From the NCBI GenBank assembly GCA_963833585.1, contig CAWHYF010000003.1:496001-560000 (forward strand): a stretch of DNA of 64,000 nt. Direction: 5' to 3'. Shown here piece after piece: positions 45,172-54,094 of this stretch; position 1 is the stretch's first letter; each line of letters opens with the position of its first letter. The notes beneath the pieces were generated by a model. It was not told the DNA's origin. It worked only from the letters and a program-made list of their open reading frames with translations, and made no database searches. Position numbers and translations under genes: made by a program. Origin of the DNA: Bog-756 sp963833585. GTDB lineage: Bacteria > Actinomycetota > Acidimicrobiia > Acidimicrobiales > RAAP-2.

Positions 45172-46425
45172 ATGGCACCGCCCGAATCCGGGGACGCGGG
45201 CAACCCGTTCCAATCGCTGCTCGGCGACCTGATGAACATGCTCGGCACCAACGCTCCCAACCAGTGGGAGATGACCCGCTCCTTCGCCCTCAACGTGGCC
45301 ACCGGCGGGACACCCGAAGCCAACGTCGACCCGGTCCAGCGAATCCGCCTCGAGCAGCTGGCCCGGGTGGCGGAACTCAACGTCACGGAGGCCACCGGGC
45401 TACCCGTGTCGCCGGACGGCCGCCGACTGACCTGCGTGCCGGTGGGACGGGGCGACTGGACCCTGCGGGCCCTCGAGTCGTGGCGGCCGCTCCTGACCGC
45501 CATGGCCCCAACGCCCGGCCCGGCGCCCTCGGCCCCACCTCCGGCCGACCCGTCGTCCCCGGATCCCTTCGGTCCGGAGGATCCCACGGGCGGCCTCGGC
45601 GACCTCCTCGGGCAGTGGGCCACCGCCATCGGTCCGATGTTCTTCGGGCTGCAGGTCGGCTCGGTGGTGGGCCACCTGTCCCAACGGACCATGGGCCAGT
45701 ATCCGCTGGCCGTCCCCTGGGCGCCGTCGGACGAGCTCATCCTGGTCACCGACAACATTGCCGCCTTCGCCACCGACTGGAGCCTGCCCGAGGAGGAGGC
45801 CCTGCTCTGGGTCTGCGCCCGCGAACTGGCCACCAACTCGGTGCTCACCCGACCCTCGGTGCGGAGCCGGATGGAGGAGCTCCTGGCGGCCATGGCCGAG
45901 TCCTCGGCCGCGGCCCAGCAGGACCTGACCGGGCGCCTGGGGGCGCTGGGGGGGTCGGGTGGCCTCGAGGGCGGCGGAATGGACCTCGAGTCGCTGCAGG
46001 GGATGTTCGGCGACCCCGAAGCCCTGCTCGGTGAGCTACTGACCCCGGAGTCGAGACGTACGTCCGACCAGCTCACCGCGCTGGCTGTCGTGGTCGACGC
46101 CTACGCCGACCACATCGCCACCCTGGTGGGGGGAAAGCTGGTCGGCTCCCACTCCCAACTGGCCGAGGCCTGGTACCGGCGGCGGATCGAGCGGGGCAAA
46201 GGCGAAGAGGCGGCCGGAGCACTGTTCGGGTTGGACCTGGACCAGACCGAGGTCGACCGGGGTCGTTCGTTCATCGACGGTGTGGTCGAACGGGCCGGCG
46301 AGGACGGGCTGGGCCGCCTGTGGAGCTCGGCCGCCAACCTCCCCACCCCCGCCGAGGTGGACGCCCCCGGCCTGTGGTTGGAGCGGATCAGCCTTCCCGA
46401 ACTCGAGGACCCGGCCGGCGATTAG
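45172..46425 (+). CDS. DUF2342/zincin-like protein without a HExxH motif
   Basis: This 417-aa protein fits the actinobacterial zinc-dependent metalloprotease-like/putative hydrolase family (DUF2342): RSFALNVATGG, LEQLARVAELNVTEATGLP, and WVCARELATNSVL where the family has a metal-binding helix. Both histidines of HExxH are absent (CARELATN); in some relatives only the first is replaced. It is probably inactive as a protease. It starts 10 bp after the pseudo-HtrA gene, on the same strand. Confidence 0.78.
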   Translation: MAPPESGDAGNPFQSLLGDLMNMLGTNAPNQWEMTRSFALNVATGGTPEANVDPVQRIRLEQLARVAELNVTEATGLPVSPDGRRLTCVPVGRGDWTLRALESWRPLLTAMAPTPGPAPSAPPPADPSSPDPFGPEDPTGGLGDLLGQWATAIGPMFFGLQVGSVVGHLSQRTMGQYPLAVPWAPSDELILVTDNIAAFATDWSLPEEEALLWVCARELATNSVLTRPSVRSRMEELLAAMAESSAAAQQDLTGRLGALGGSGGLEGGGMDLESLQGMFGDPEALLGELLTPESRRTSDQLTALAVVVDAYADHIATLVGGKLVGSHSQLAEAWYRRRIERGKGEEAAGALFGLDLDQTEVDRGRSFIDGVVERAGEDGLGRLWSSAANLPTPAEVDAPGLWLERISLPELEDPAGD

Positions 46426-46446
46426 GCAGGGCCACCGCAGGGTGGC

Positions 46447-46800
46447 TCAGCCTTCGGCGGGTGGTCCCGTCCCCGGGTCTGCGTCGAGGGCCGGGGCGGC
46501 CGGCACGGTCTCCTCCTCGGGGACACCGAGATCCCATTCGAGCTGGATGTTCTCCCGCTCGGCGTCCCGGATGACCCGCTCCCGGTTGCGCCGGTACTGG
46601 GGATCGTGGGGGGGCAGGAGGACCAGTCGGGCCATGGTGCGTCGACGGAACTCCTCGATCAGCGCCGGGTCGCCGAAGTCGGAGCGCACCTCCCAATGCG
46701 GGGCCACCGGTCCCAGGTACACCACCCGGACGTGGCCGACCGGGGGCAGCGGCTCCTCGTTCTCCTCGGGGAGCATCGGGTCGTCGGTGACCGGGGTCAT
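46447..46800 (-). CDS. small acidic protein of unknown function
   Basis: This 117-aa protein has an acidic start (TPVTDDPMLPEENEEPLPP), a central basic/hydrophobic block (PALIEEFRRRTMARLVLLPP) and an acidic tail. I know no domain. It is downstream of and co-directional with htrA across a ~38-bp gap, so an operon is likely. Confidence 0.7.
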   Translation of the reverse strand: MTPVTDDPMLPEENEEPLPPVGHVRVVYLGPVAPHWEVRSDFGDPALIEEFRRRTMARLVLLPPHDPQYRRNRERVIRDAERENIQLEWDLGVPEEETVPAAPALDADPGTGPPAEG

Positions 46801-46838
46801 GGCAGTGGGTCCTCCTGGGGTCGCGGCAGTGGAGAAGC

Positions 46839-48359
46839 CTACCCGCCGGCCGGCAGGGTCCCGAGCGTCACGGAGACGGTCATCTTGGTACCGCCCCGGT
46901 ACACGCCGAGGGTCACCTGGTCCCCGGGCTTGAGCGGGTGGATGGCGGCGTGGAGGTCGTTGGGGCTGGTGATCGCCGTCCCGTTGAGCGACACGATCAC
47001 ATCGTTGACCTGCAGGCCCACCTTCTCGGCGGGGCTACCCGACTGGACCGACAGGACCAGGGCGCCGGTGGACGGGGTGAGGTGGTCCTGCTGCTGGAGC
47101 GCCGGCGTGACGGGGCCGACCGTGACGCCGATGTAGGCGGTGTTGACCGGGACCGTCGGGGTGGTGGGGCCGCCGGCTCCCCCGGTCCCGCCCTTGCGCA
47201 GCTGGGCCAGGAGTGGCTTGATCGAGTCGACGGTGATGGCGAAGCCGATGTTCTCGGTCGGCGCATTCCCCGAGCTCGACGAGGCCACCGCGGTGTTCAT
47301 CCCGACCACCTGGGCCTGGGAGTCGACCAGCGGTCCCCCGGAGTTCCCCGGATTGATCGCCGCGTCGGTCTGGAGCAGGCCGGTCAGGTTCTCCGTCTGG
47401 CCGCTGTCGTTCTGGGCCGAGAGGGTGCGATTCTCAGCCGAGACAATGCCCTCGGTCACCGACGGACCGCCCGCCAGGGCGAGGGCGTTGCCGATCGCCA
47501 GAACCGAGTCGCCCACCCGGGTCCGGATGGAGTCACCCAGCTTCACGGTCGGCAGATTCGAAGCGTGGTCGATCTGGACCAGGGCCACGTCGACACTGGG
47601 ATCGGTTCCGAGCACGTGGGCCGGAAGGGCCTTGGTCTGACCGAACAGGGTGACGGTGACCGAGGTGGCGCCGGCCACCACGTGGTTGTTGGTCAGCACC
47701 TCGCCGTCGGAGGTGAGGACCATGCCGGTTCCGGCCTCCTCGACGAAGTCACCCGACCCCGAGGAGCCACCCGACTGACTGTCGATGGCGACCACGGCCG
47801 GCTCCACCCGGGACAACACGGCCTGGACGTCTTCGGGATGGACCAGTGCGCTTCGATTGGGGAAGAAACTCTGCACGATGGTCTGCTGGCTGCCCGCCCC
47901 GACCACGGCGCCGACCAGTCCACCCACCAGAGCCGCCACCACAGCCGTCAGCACGACCACCCAGAGCCAGGTCCGACGGGTCAGGGTGTGACGCACCAGC
48001 CGCGGCGCAGGCAGCGAGGGGTAGGCGTAGGGATAGGAGTAACTCGGAGGCGGGACCGGAGGGCCGAACCCACCGGGATAGCTGGGGTGGCCGCCGTAGG
48101 GGGGGTTGGGAGTTGGCGACCGATAGGCGGGCGCGACCGGCGCCGCCGAGGGCGCAACCGGGGAGGGGACCGGGGGGCCGGGAGGTGGGGGTGGGGGCAC
48201 GGCACTGCCGTCGGGCGGAGATTCGGCCGGTGACGTGAACGAGGGGACGCTCCTCGGATTGACCGGCGGGTCGGATCGGGGGGGCGGACGGTCGGGGCCC
48301 TGGTCGCGCCCTTCATAAGAACTCCCTGGTGCCTCATAAGAATATTGTGAGGATTCCAT
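46839..48359 (-). CDS. HtrA-like serine protease with PDZ domain (active)
   Basis: The start is the ATG at 48357-48359, with AGCAGG a few bases upstream. The 506-aa protein has a Pro/Tyr-rich cytoplasmic N-terminus, one helix (LWVVVLTAVVAALVGGLVGAV), a trypsin-like domain with TNNHVVAG (His), DPSVDVALVQID (Asp) and NPGNSGGPLVDSQ (Ser), and a PDZ domain (NDVIVSLNGTAI). It is a membrane-anchored envelope protease. Compare the inactive relative at 43867. Confidence 0.9.
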   Translation of the reverse strand: MESSQYSYEAPGSSYEGRDQGPDRPPPRSDPPVNPRSVPSFTSPAESPPDGSAVPPPPPPGPPVPSPVAPSAAPVAPAYRSPTPNPPYGGHPSYPGGFGPPVPPPSYSYPYAYPSLPAPRLVRHTLTRRTWLWVVVLTAVVAALVGGLVGAVVGAGSQQTIVQSFFPNRSALVHPEDVQAVLSRVEPAVVAIDSQSGGSSGSGDFVEEAGTGMVLTSDGEVLTNNHVVAGATSVTVTLFGQTKALPAHVLGTDPSVDVALVQIDHASNLPTVKLGDSIRTRVGDSVLAIGNALALAGGPSVTEGIVSAENRTLSAQNDSGQTENLTGLLQTDAAINPGNSGGPLVDSQAQVVGMNTAVASSSSGNAPTENIGFAITVDSIKPLLAQLRKGGTGGAGGPTTPTVPVNTAYIGVTVGPVTPALQQQDHLTPSTGALVLSVQSGSPAEKVGLQVNDVIVSLNGTAITSPNDLHAAIHPLKPGDQVTLGVYRGGTKMTVSVTLGTLPAGG

Positions 48360-48370
48360 CAATACCTGCT

Positions 48371-48399
48371 CATTTCGCACTGCAGAAGAGTTCGAAATG
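48371..48399. promoter_or_regulatory. inverted repeat in the htrA-whiB divergent gap
   Basis: CATTTCG (48371-48377) and CGAAATG (48393-48399) form seven-base arms with a 15-base spacer. They lie in the ~134-bp gap between the divergent htrA and whiB genes, a suitable place for a regulator. Chance cannot be excluded. Confidence 0.35.
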
Positions 48400-48493
48400 C
48401 GAGACTAGTGGGGCAACGGAAGGCGGCGGCACCAGGGTTCGCACCGCAAGCTCGAGACCCACCGCAGCCTCCTCGGAAATCGATGGAGGGACC

Positions 48494-48736
48494 ATGGACA
48501 CGGAGTGGATGAGCGTTGGCAAGTGCAAGGAGCTCTCGCCGGCGATCTTCTTTCCCAGCGACGGCGTCGGCGTACAGGCCGCCCAGCGTATCTGCGCGGA
48601 GTGCCCGGTGGCCGACGCCTGCCTGCAGTACGCCCTCGATGAGCGGGTCGACCACGGCGTGTGGGGCGGCAAGTCGGAGCGAGAGCGTCGGCGGATGCTG
48701 CGGCGCCGTCGGGTCGGGCGCGCCGTAGCTGTCTGA
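48494..48736 (+). CDS. WhiB-family iron-sulfur regulator
   Basis: This 80-aa protein has the four cysteines C11, C34, C37 and C43 (RICAECPVADAC) that bind a 4Fe-4S cluster, the GVWGG turn and an Arg-rich C-terminus (SERERRRMLRRRR). A Shine-Dalgarno GGAGG precedes the ATG at 48494. WhiB proteins bind sigma factors to regulate stress or cell-division genes. It is close in layout to WhiB1-type proteins. It is divergent from htrA. Confidence 0.9.
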   Translation: MDTEWMSVGKCKELSPAIFFPSDGVGVQAAQRICAECPVADACLQYALDERVDHGVWGGKSERERRRMLRRRRVGRAVAV

Positions 48737-48769
48737 TCGGTCGGTGGGCGCCTGCGGCGGGCCCACCCG

Positions 48770-49652
48770 GTGACGCTGGCCGAGTGCGTCATCAATGTCA
48801 GCGAGGGGCGGGACCCGGCCGTCCTCGGGGCGCTGGTGGCGGCGGCCGGGGACAGCCTGCTCGACCTCCACACCGATGCCGAGCACCATCGCTCGGTCCT
48901 CACCCTGGGCGGACCGATCGGGGAGCTCGAACCCGCCGTGCGGGCAGTGGCGGCGACGGCGGTGGCTCGCATCGACCTGACCGCCCATGTCGGGGTCCAT
49001 CCCCGACTGGGTGCCCTCGACGTGGTCCCGTTCGTGCCCGTCGGCGCCAACGCTCCCGAGGGTGAGCGGTGGTGGCAGGCCATGGGGGCCAGGGACCGCT
49101 TCGCCGCATGGGCCGGGTGCACCCTCGATCTGCCCTGCTTCCTCTACGGTCCGGAACGAACCCTTCCCGACATCCGGCGCCACGCCTTCGGGTCCCTGGC
49201 TCCGGACACCGGCCCGATCACCCCCCACCCGACGGCCGGAGCCAGCCGCGGTGGGCGCCCGCCTGCCCCTGGTGGCCTACAACCTGTGGATCGAACGGGA
49301 GCAAGGCCGTGACCGGGATCCTTCCGGGGTCCTGTCGGTGGCCCGGGTGCTGGCGGCCAGACTGCGCGGTCCGTCGGTCAGGAGCCTGGGCCTGGCAATG
49401 CCCTCGGGAGCCCAGGTCAGTTGCAATCTCATCGACCCGCCCGCCGTCTCGCTCGCCGCTCTCTACGACCGGGTGGCCGTCGGCGCCAGGACGCAGGGCT
49501 GCAGCGTGGTCCGTGCGGAGCTGGTCGGACTAGTGCCCGAGGCCACGCTCCGGTCCACTCCCCGGTCCCGTTGGATCCAGCTCGACCTCCGGGAAGACCG
49601 GACCATCGAGTTCAAGATGGCCGAACGAGGTTTCCCCACCGGCGACGACTGA
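48770..49652 (+). pseudogene. glutamate formiminotransferase-like protein, frameshifted near 49245
   Basis: The first frame runs LAECVINVSEGRDPAVLGALV, then GVHPRLGALDVVPFVP and HPTAGAS, where it breaks. The second frame resumes AVGARLPLVAYNLWIER and continues to the stop at 49650-49652. One extra base in AGCCGCGG near 49245 explains the shift. It matches the N-terminal formiminotransferase of FTCD (a single ~295-aa unit without the cyclodeaminase domain). Function would be formimino transfer to tetrahydrofolate. May be intact apart from the frameshift. Confidence 0.8.
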
Positions 49653-49687
49653 GACCCGGGCCGGCCGGGAGCGTGGGCCCGACCCGG

Positions 49688-49969
49688 TCAGGAGGCGCTG
49701 GCGGTAGCCCGTCGCTGCATGGCCCGCTGGCGACGCAGCCGGCGCCGCTCCCGTTCGGACAGCCCACCCCAGATCCCGAATTTCTCCCCATTGGCCAGGG
49801 CGTACTCGAGACAGTCCTCGCGGACCACGCATCCTCGACACACTTCTTTCGCCTCGCGGGTGGACGCACCCCGCTCGGGGAAGAACAGGTCCGGATCGAC
49901 ACCCATGCAGTTGGCCCTGGTCTGCCAGCTGCGCTCTTGGGGCCCGTACATCAATGACACCATGTCCAT
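49688..49969 (-). CDS. WhiB-family regulator (WhiB2/WhmD-like)
   Basis: The start is the ATG at 49967-49969 with GGAG about eight bases upstream. The 93-aa protein has C21, C44, C47 and C53 (EVCRGCVVREDC), then LEYALANGEKFGIWGGLSER, a close match to WhiB2/WhmD which govern septation in mycobacteria and Streptomyces. The basic tail RRRLRRQRAMQRR is a DNA- or sigma-binding end. Confidence 0.88.
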   Translation of the reverse strand: MDMVSLMYGPQERSWQTRANCMGVDPDLFFPERGASTREAKEVCRGCVVREDCLEYALANGEKFGIWGGLSERERRRLRRQRAMQRRATASAS

Positions 49970-49998
49970 TGACAGGTCTCCCTCCCACTCATCCACAC

Positions 49999-50016
49999 GA
50001 TTTCAGGTGAAATCGC
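49999..50016. promoter_or_regulatory. 18-bp palindrome upstream of whiB2-like gene
   Basis: CGATTTCA-GG-TGAAATCG is a perfect 8-bp inverted repeat with a 2-base centre, 30-47 bases upstream of the WhiB2-like ATG. It lies in an AT-rich stretch of an otherwise GC-rich region and fits an operator. Confidence 0.5.
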
Positions 50017-50240
50017 ATAGCACGGATGTAACTACAGATATGTCATCTTTCACTATCGACGGGGGAAACGCAAGAAAATTCTGTTCGTGAGCAGGAACTC
50101 TCACCCGGGGGCGCCGGGGTCTGCCCCCCCAAAAGACCAGCTGACGTGGAAGGGCGTCGAACCGTCGGGGGTCGCCCGACGACCGTGGTCCGAGGATCCC
50201 GAGCCGGGGGCTCGGGGCACCGAAGGGCCGGCCGAGCGCC

Positions 50241-52274
50241 TCAGCCGGCCCGGCGACCCCGGGCCCTGAGGGCGGTCTTGTGGGCCAGGAAGTCCACCAG
50301 GACGTAGTCGCCGAGCTCGTCAGGGGAAGTGGCGAAGGTCCGCCCCCGGTTGATCCGGGCCAACTGCTCGACAAAGCCCTGAAGCCCCCGGTCGGGGTCG
50401 AGCAGGAAGGTGTTGATGGTGATACCCGCCCGGGTGCACCGCATGACCTCGGCCAGCGTGACCTCCAGCGTCTGGGGCACCGGGGGGTAGTTGAAGTAGA
50501 CGTCGTACCCCACCCCACCCTCGTAGGGAATCACGTGCGCGGTGGGCTCCCCGTCGGTCACCAGGATGATCTGTTTGGTCCCCTGCTGGTGGGCCAACAT
50601 CTTGCGGGCCAGGATCAGGCCGTGCTGGAGGTTGGTCCCGTACACGTAGTCCCAGCTGACGGTGGGAAGGTCCTCGGGTTCGATCACCCGGGCCACCTCC
50701 GAGAACCCCACCAGTCCGAGGTAGTCCCGGGGGAAGCGCGTCGAGATCAGCGTGTGGAGGGCCATGGCCATCTTCTTGGCCGGGACGAAGTTGTCCCGCA
50801 TGGGCATGGACAAGGAGAGGTCCAGGAGGAGCACGGTGGCCGAGCGGGTCAGGGCTTCGGTCTCGATGACCTCGAAGTCGTCGGGTGAGAGCCGGACCGG
50901 CACGCCGCTCCCGGAGCGGCGCACCGCGTTGTGCACCGTTCGGGAGAGGTCCAGGTTGAACGGATCACCGAATTCGTAGGGCTTGGTGGTCTCCTCCCGG
51001 TCGTGGCCGATACCCGTCCAGGTGGTGCGGTGGTTGCCCACGTGGTCCTTGGTCAATTGGCCGAACAGATCGGCGAGCGCCTGCTGCCCGATGCGGCGAA
51101 TGCCCTGGGGGGTGAGCTCGAACCGCCCCTCCCGCTGGTCGATCAAACCCGCGTCCTGCAACTGCTTGGTCAGCTTGGCCAGGCGGTCCAACGAATCGGC
51201 GGCGTCGTCGCCCAGGTGGCGCCGGACCTTGTCCAGGTCGACCTCGGACAGCGAGGCCGGTGAGGTGGCCGAACGAAGGAAGCTCTCCAATTCGTCGAGG
51301 TCCCGCAGGCGCCCGGCGGCGTCGGTTCCCTCACCCATGCCCATGGGCTGGTCACCGGAGAAGCGGAAGCGCTGGTCCCACCCGGCCCCCGGGAAGGCCC
51401 GCTGCAGGTTGCCGGCCAGCCTGTCCACCTGCCACCGCAGGTCCATGTCCTCCAGGAGCGACTCGGCCAGGCCCTGGAGCTGGCTGCGCTGCTCGGGGGA
51501 CATGGAGTTCCACATGGCCTGGGCCGCAGCGAGCTGGGCGGCCAGTTGTTCCAGCAGTTCGTCCAGATCGGCGGGGTTCCCCGGGAACATGTCGCCGAAC
51601 TTCTCCATGAACGCCTCGAAGGACGGATCGATGGGCTCGCCGGCTTCGCGCTGCTCGATCATGCGGTTGAGGGCGTCGAAACCCTCCCGCATGTGGGCCA
51701 GCTGCTCGGGATCGGGATTGGACAGGGCCTCGGACATCTGCTCGAAGTAGGTCTTGGCCACCTCCTGGCGCAGCTTCTCCATCAACTCCTCGAAGTGCTG
51801 CCTGGCCTCGGACGACACGAACTCGTAGTTCTGGAGGCCCCGGACCGTGCCGGCCAGATCACTCGGGAGCAGGTCCAGCTGCATGCGACGCTCGGCGGCC
51901 ACCTCGTCGGTCACCTCCTGGCGGCGTCGGTCACCGGAGGCCTGGGCGTCGGCCTGGAGTTGTTCGATGCCGGTGCGCTCTTCGGCCAGGACCTCCTGCA
52001 GCTCCTCGGCCACCTCTCGATAGGCGCCGCCGAGGTCGCCCCGGTCGAGTTGTTCCTCCCGCTCCAGGCGCAACTGGTCCAGCAGGTCCCGCAGCCCCTG
52101 GACCTGGTCGCCCTCGGGGGTGCGCCAGCCCCGGTTGAGCATCCGCTGCAGCGCCTCGTGCAGGTCGCCGTTGGCCAAGAGGTCGTCGGTCAGCTGGGAC
52201 AGGACCGAGTCGGTGTCGTCGATCAGCGAGTCCTGGGTACCGTCCCACCGTCGGTAGTCGAATCGCCAGGTCAT
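50241..52274 (-). CDS. von Willebrand factor A domain protein
   Basis: This 677-aa protein has a long helical N-terminal part and a C-terminal VWA domain with a full MIDAS: VLLLDLSLSMPM (DxSxS) and ILVTDGEPTAH. The VWA partner of a ChlI/MoxR-like ATPase is a familiar pair. It overlaps the ATPase stop by ATGA. The pair resembles magnesium chelatase ChlD/ChlI but probably acts as a metal insertion or complex-assembly chaperone. Confidence 0.87.
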   Translation of the reverse strand: MTWRFDYRRWDGTQDSLIDDTDSVLSQLTDDLLANGDLHEALQRMLNRGWRTPEGDQVQGLRDLLDQLRLEREEQLDRGDLGGAYREVAEELQEVLAEERTGIEQLQADAQASGDRRRQEVTDEVAAERRMQLDLLPSDLAGTVRGLQNYEFVSSEARQHFEELMEKLRQEVAKTYFEQMSEALSNPDPEQLAHMREGFDALNRMIEQREAGEPIDPSFEAFMEKFGDMFPGNPADLDELLEQLAAQLAAAQAMWNSMSPEQRSQLQGLAESLLEDMDLRWQVDRLAGNLQRAFPGAGWDQRFRFSGDQPMGMGEGTDAAGRLRDLDELESFLRSATSPASLSEVDLDKVRRHLGDDAADSLDRLAKLTKQLQDAGLIDQREGRFELTPQGIRRIGQQALADLFGQLTKDHVGNHRTTWTGIGHDREETTKPYEFGDPFNLDLSRTVHNAVRRSGSGVPVRLSPDDFEVIETEALTRSATVLLLDLSLSMPMRDNFVPAKKMAMALHTLISTRFPRDYLGLVGFSEVARVIEPEDLPTVSWDYVYGTNLQHGLILARKMLAHQQGTKQIILVTDGEPTAHVIPYEGGVGYDVYFNYPPVPQTLEVTLAEVMRCTRAGITINTFLLDPDRGLQGFVEQLARINRGRTFATSPDELGDYVLVDFLAHKTALRARGRRAG

Positions 52275-53764
52275 CCGCGCCCACGATAGGTCGCCCGGGT
52301 CCCGGCGGCCTCCTTGTTGAGACGCTTGGTGAGATGCAGGCCCTCCAACAGGAACTCGACGGCGCTGGCCACCACGCCGGGGTCCTCCGAGCCGCCGGTC
52401 AGCCTCAGGACCGGGGCGGAGAGCGCCGGCATCTGACTCAGGGTGGAGGCGTAGGCCGGGGCGGGCAGATCGTCGCCGGCGTGTACCACCGTGTCCACCG
52501 TGAAGGCTCCGATGACCGCCTGGGGATCGTCGAGCACCACCCGACGACGGAACACCAGCAGCACGGCGGCCGAGACCAACTGGCCCAACAGGATCTCCTC
52601 GCGGCCCTCCTCCAGGGACTCGATCTCGACCTTGCCCTGGGTGGAGGCCACCAGGGCCTGGAGGTCGGACACCCGGGGCACCGCCTCGTCCTCCCCGTTG
52701 CGCAAGGCCCGGCGGGTGGCGTTGGCCACCAGTGTCTCGTAATTGGCGATGGTGAGGCGGACCGACACCCCGGAGCGTTGGTTGAGATGGGGGCTCTCGC
52801 GGGCCAGCTGGCTCAGCTCGGCCACCACCTCGGCCATGAAGTCGGGGATCTCGACCCGGGGGCCGTCCGCGGCCCGCCCGGAACGGCCGGGCACCTTGGC
52901 CTCGGACTCGGCGATCCGGAGCTCGGTGTCGGCGTCGGGAGGGTAGTGGGTCCGGATCTGGGCGCCGAAGCGGTCCTTCAGCGGGGTGATGATCCGGCCC
53001 CGGTTGGTGTAGTCCTCGGGGTTGGCCGTGGCCACCAGCATGATGTCCAGCGGCAACCGCACCCGGTGACCGCGGATCTGGACGTCCCGCTCCTCCAGCA
53101 CGTTGAGCAGTCCGACCTGGATGCGCTCGGCCAGATCGGGGAGTTCGTTGACGGCGAAGATGCCCCGGTTGAGCCGGGGTACCAGCCCGTAGTGGATGGT
53201 CAGCTCGTCAGAGAGATAGCGGCCCTCGGCCACCCGGATCGGGTCGACCTCGCCGATCAGATCGGCGATGGAGGTGTCCGGGGTGGCCAGCTTCTCACCG
53301 TACCGGTCGCTGCGGTGGACCCACGACACCGGGAGGTCGTCGCCGGTCTCGGCCAACAAGTCCTTGGCGAACCGCGAGATCGGGTGGAACGGATCGTCAT
53401 TGATCTCTGAGTGGGCCACCACGGGCAGCCACTCGTCGAGCAGGCCGACCAGGGATCGGATGATCCGGGTCTTGGCCTGGCCCCGTTCGCCGAGGAGGAT
53501 CACGTCATGCCCGGCCAGAACGGCGTTCTCCAGCTGGGGCAGGACGGTGTCCTCGAAACCGAGCACCCCGGTGACCAGCGGCTGGCCGGCGGCGATGCGG
53601 GCCGTGGCGTTGCGACGGATCTCCTGGGCCACCGGGATGGACCGCCAGCCCGCCTCCCGAAGGCGTCCCAGCGTGGTGATGTCCGGAGGGGGGGTCAGTC
53701 GGGCCGTGAGGTCCAGTCCCGGCTGCTGGGCTCCGGTCGGTTCGTTCTGCTCCGGGGTCGTCAT
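52271..53764 (-). CDS. ChlI/MoxR-type AAA+ ATPase
   Basis: This 497-aa protein (ATG at 53762-53764) has Walker A GERGQAKTRIIR and FAVNELPDLAERIQVGLLNV in place of the Walker B, then NPEDYTNRGRIITPLKDRFG with sensor 1 and an arginine-finger helix. The Walker B has N-E-L-P-D instead of D-E-x-N, which recurs in actinobacterial relatives. It works with the VWA protein encoded downstream. Confidence 0.85.
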   Translation of the reverse strand: MTTPEQNEPTGAQQPGLDLTARLTPPPDITTLGRLREAGWRSIPVAQEIRRNATARIAAGQPLVTGVLGFEDTVLPQLENAVLAGHDVILLGERGQAKTRIIRSLVGLLDEWLPVVAHSEINDDPFHPISRFAKDLLAETGDDLPVSWVHRSDRYGEKLATPDTSIADLIGEVDPIRVAEGRYLSDELTIHYGLVPRLNRGIFAVNELPDLAERIQVGLLNVLEERDVQIRGHRVRLPLDIMLVATANPEDYTNRGRIITPLKDRFGAQIRTHYPPDADTELRIAESEAKVPGRSGRAADGPRVEIPDFMAEVVAELSQLARESPHLNQRSGVSVRLTIANYETLVANATRRALRNGEDEAVPRVSDLQALVASTQGKVEIESLEEGREEILLGQLVSAAVLLVFRRRVVLDDPQAVIGAFTVDTVVHAGDDLPAPAYASTLSQMPALSAPVLRLTGGSEDPGVVASAVEFLLEGLHLTKRLNKEAAGTRATYRGRG

Positions 53765-54094
53765 GCGCCCGAGCCTACGCGGCAGGATCCCGCCGTGGAG
53801 CGTCGACCGGCCCCCTCGAACCGGTCGCCGACGGGAGCGGATCCTCGGCCGAGGGCGCCCGGCCGCAGCGCCCGCAGGACCCGCCTGGGGTGCCATTGTT
53901 TCGCAACAGGGCCCCAGGAATGGAAAGATGAGGGTCCGTCAGCGATCCAGGCCGTTGGCCCGGCGCGTGGTAGGGCCGGAACGGCTGGTAGACGGGAAGA
54001 AAGGACGCGGCCGAACGGCCCGCCCGAGCACAGAGGCCGGAACCGGCCGGAACGGCAACACGGCCGCAGTGGCCGGGAGTAGGGAGAAGACGAC
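53765..54094. other. 330-bp divergent spacer between the AAA+ ATPase and succinate dehydrogenase
   Basis: No supported gene. It carries the promoters for both divergent operons. The only strong element I see is the GGGAG at 54082-54086 before the sdh start. A possible TTGTTT at 53896-53901 lacks a convincing -10. Confidence 0.4.

Noticed and set aside
53885..53930. Promoter upstream of the succinate dehydrogenase operon
   Set aside because: TTGTTT at 53896 has no acceptable -10 at the right distance.
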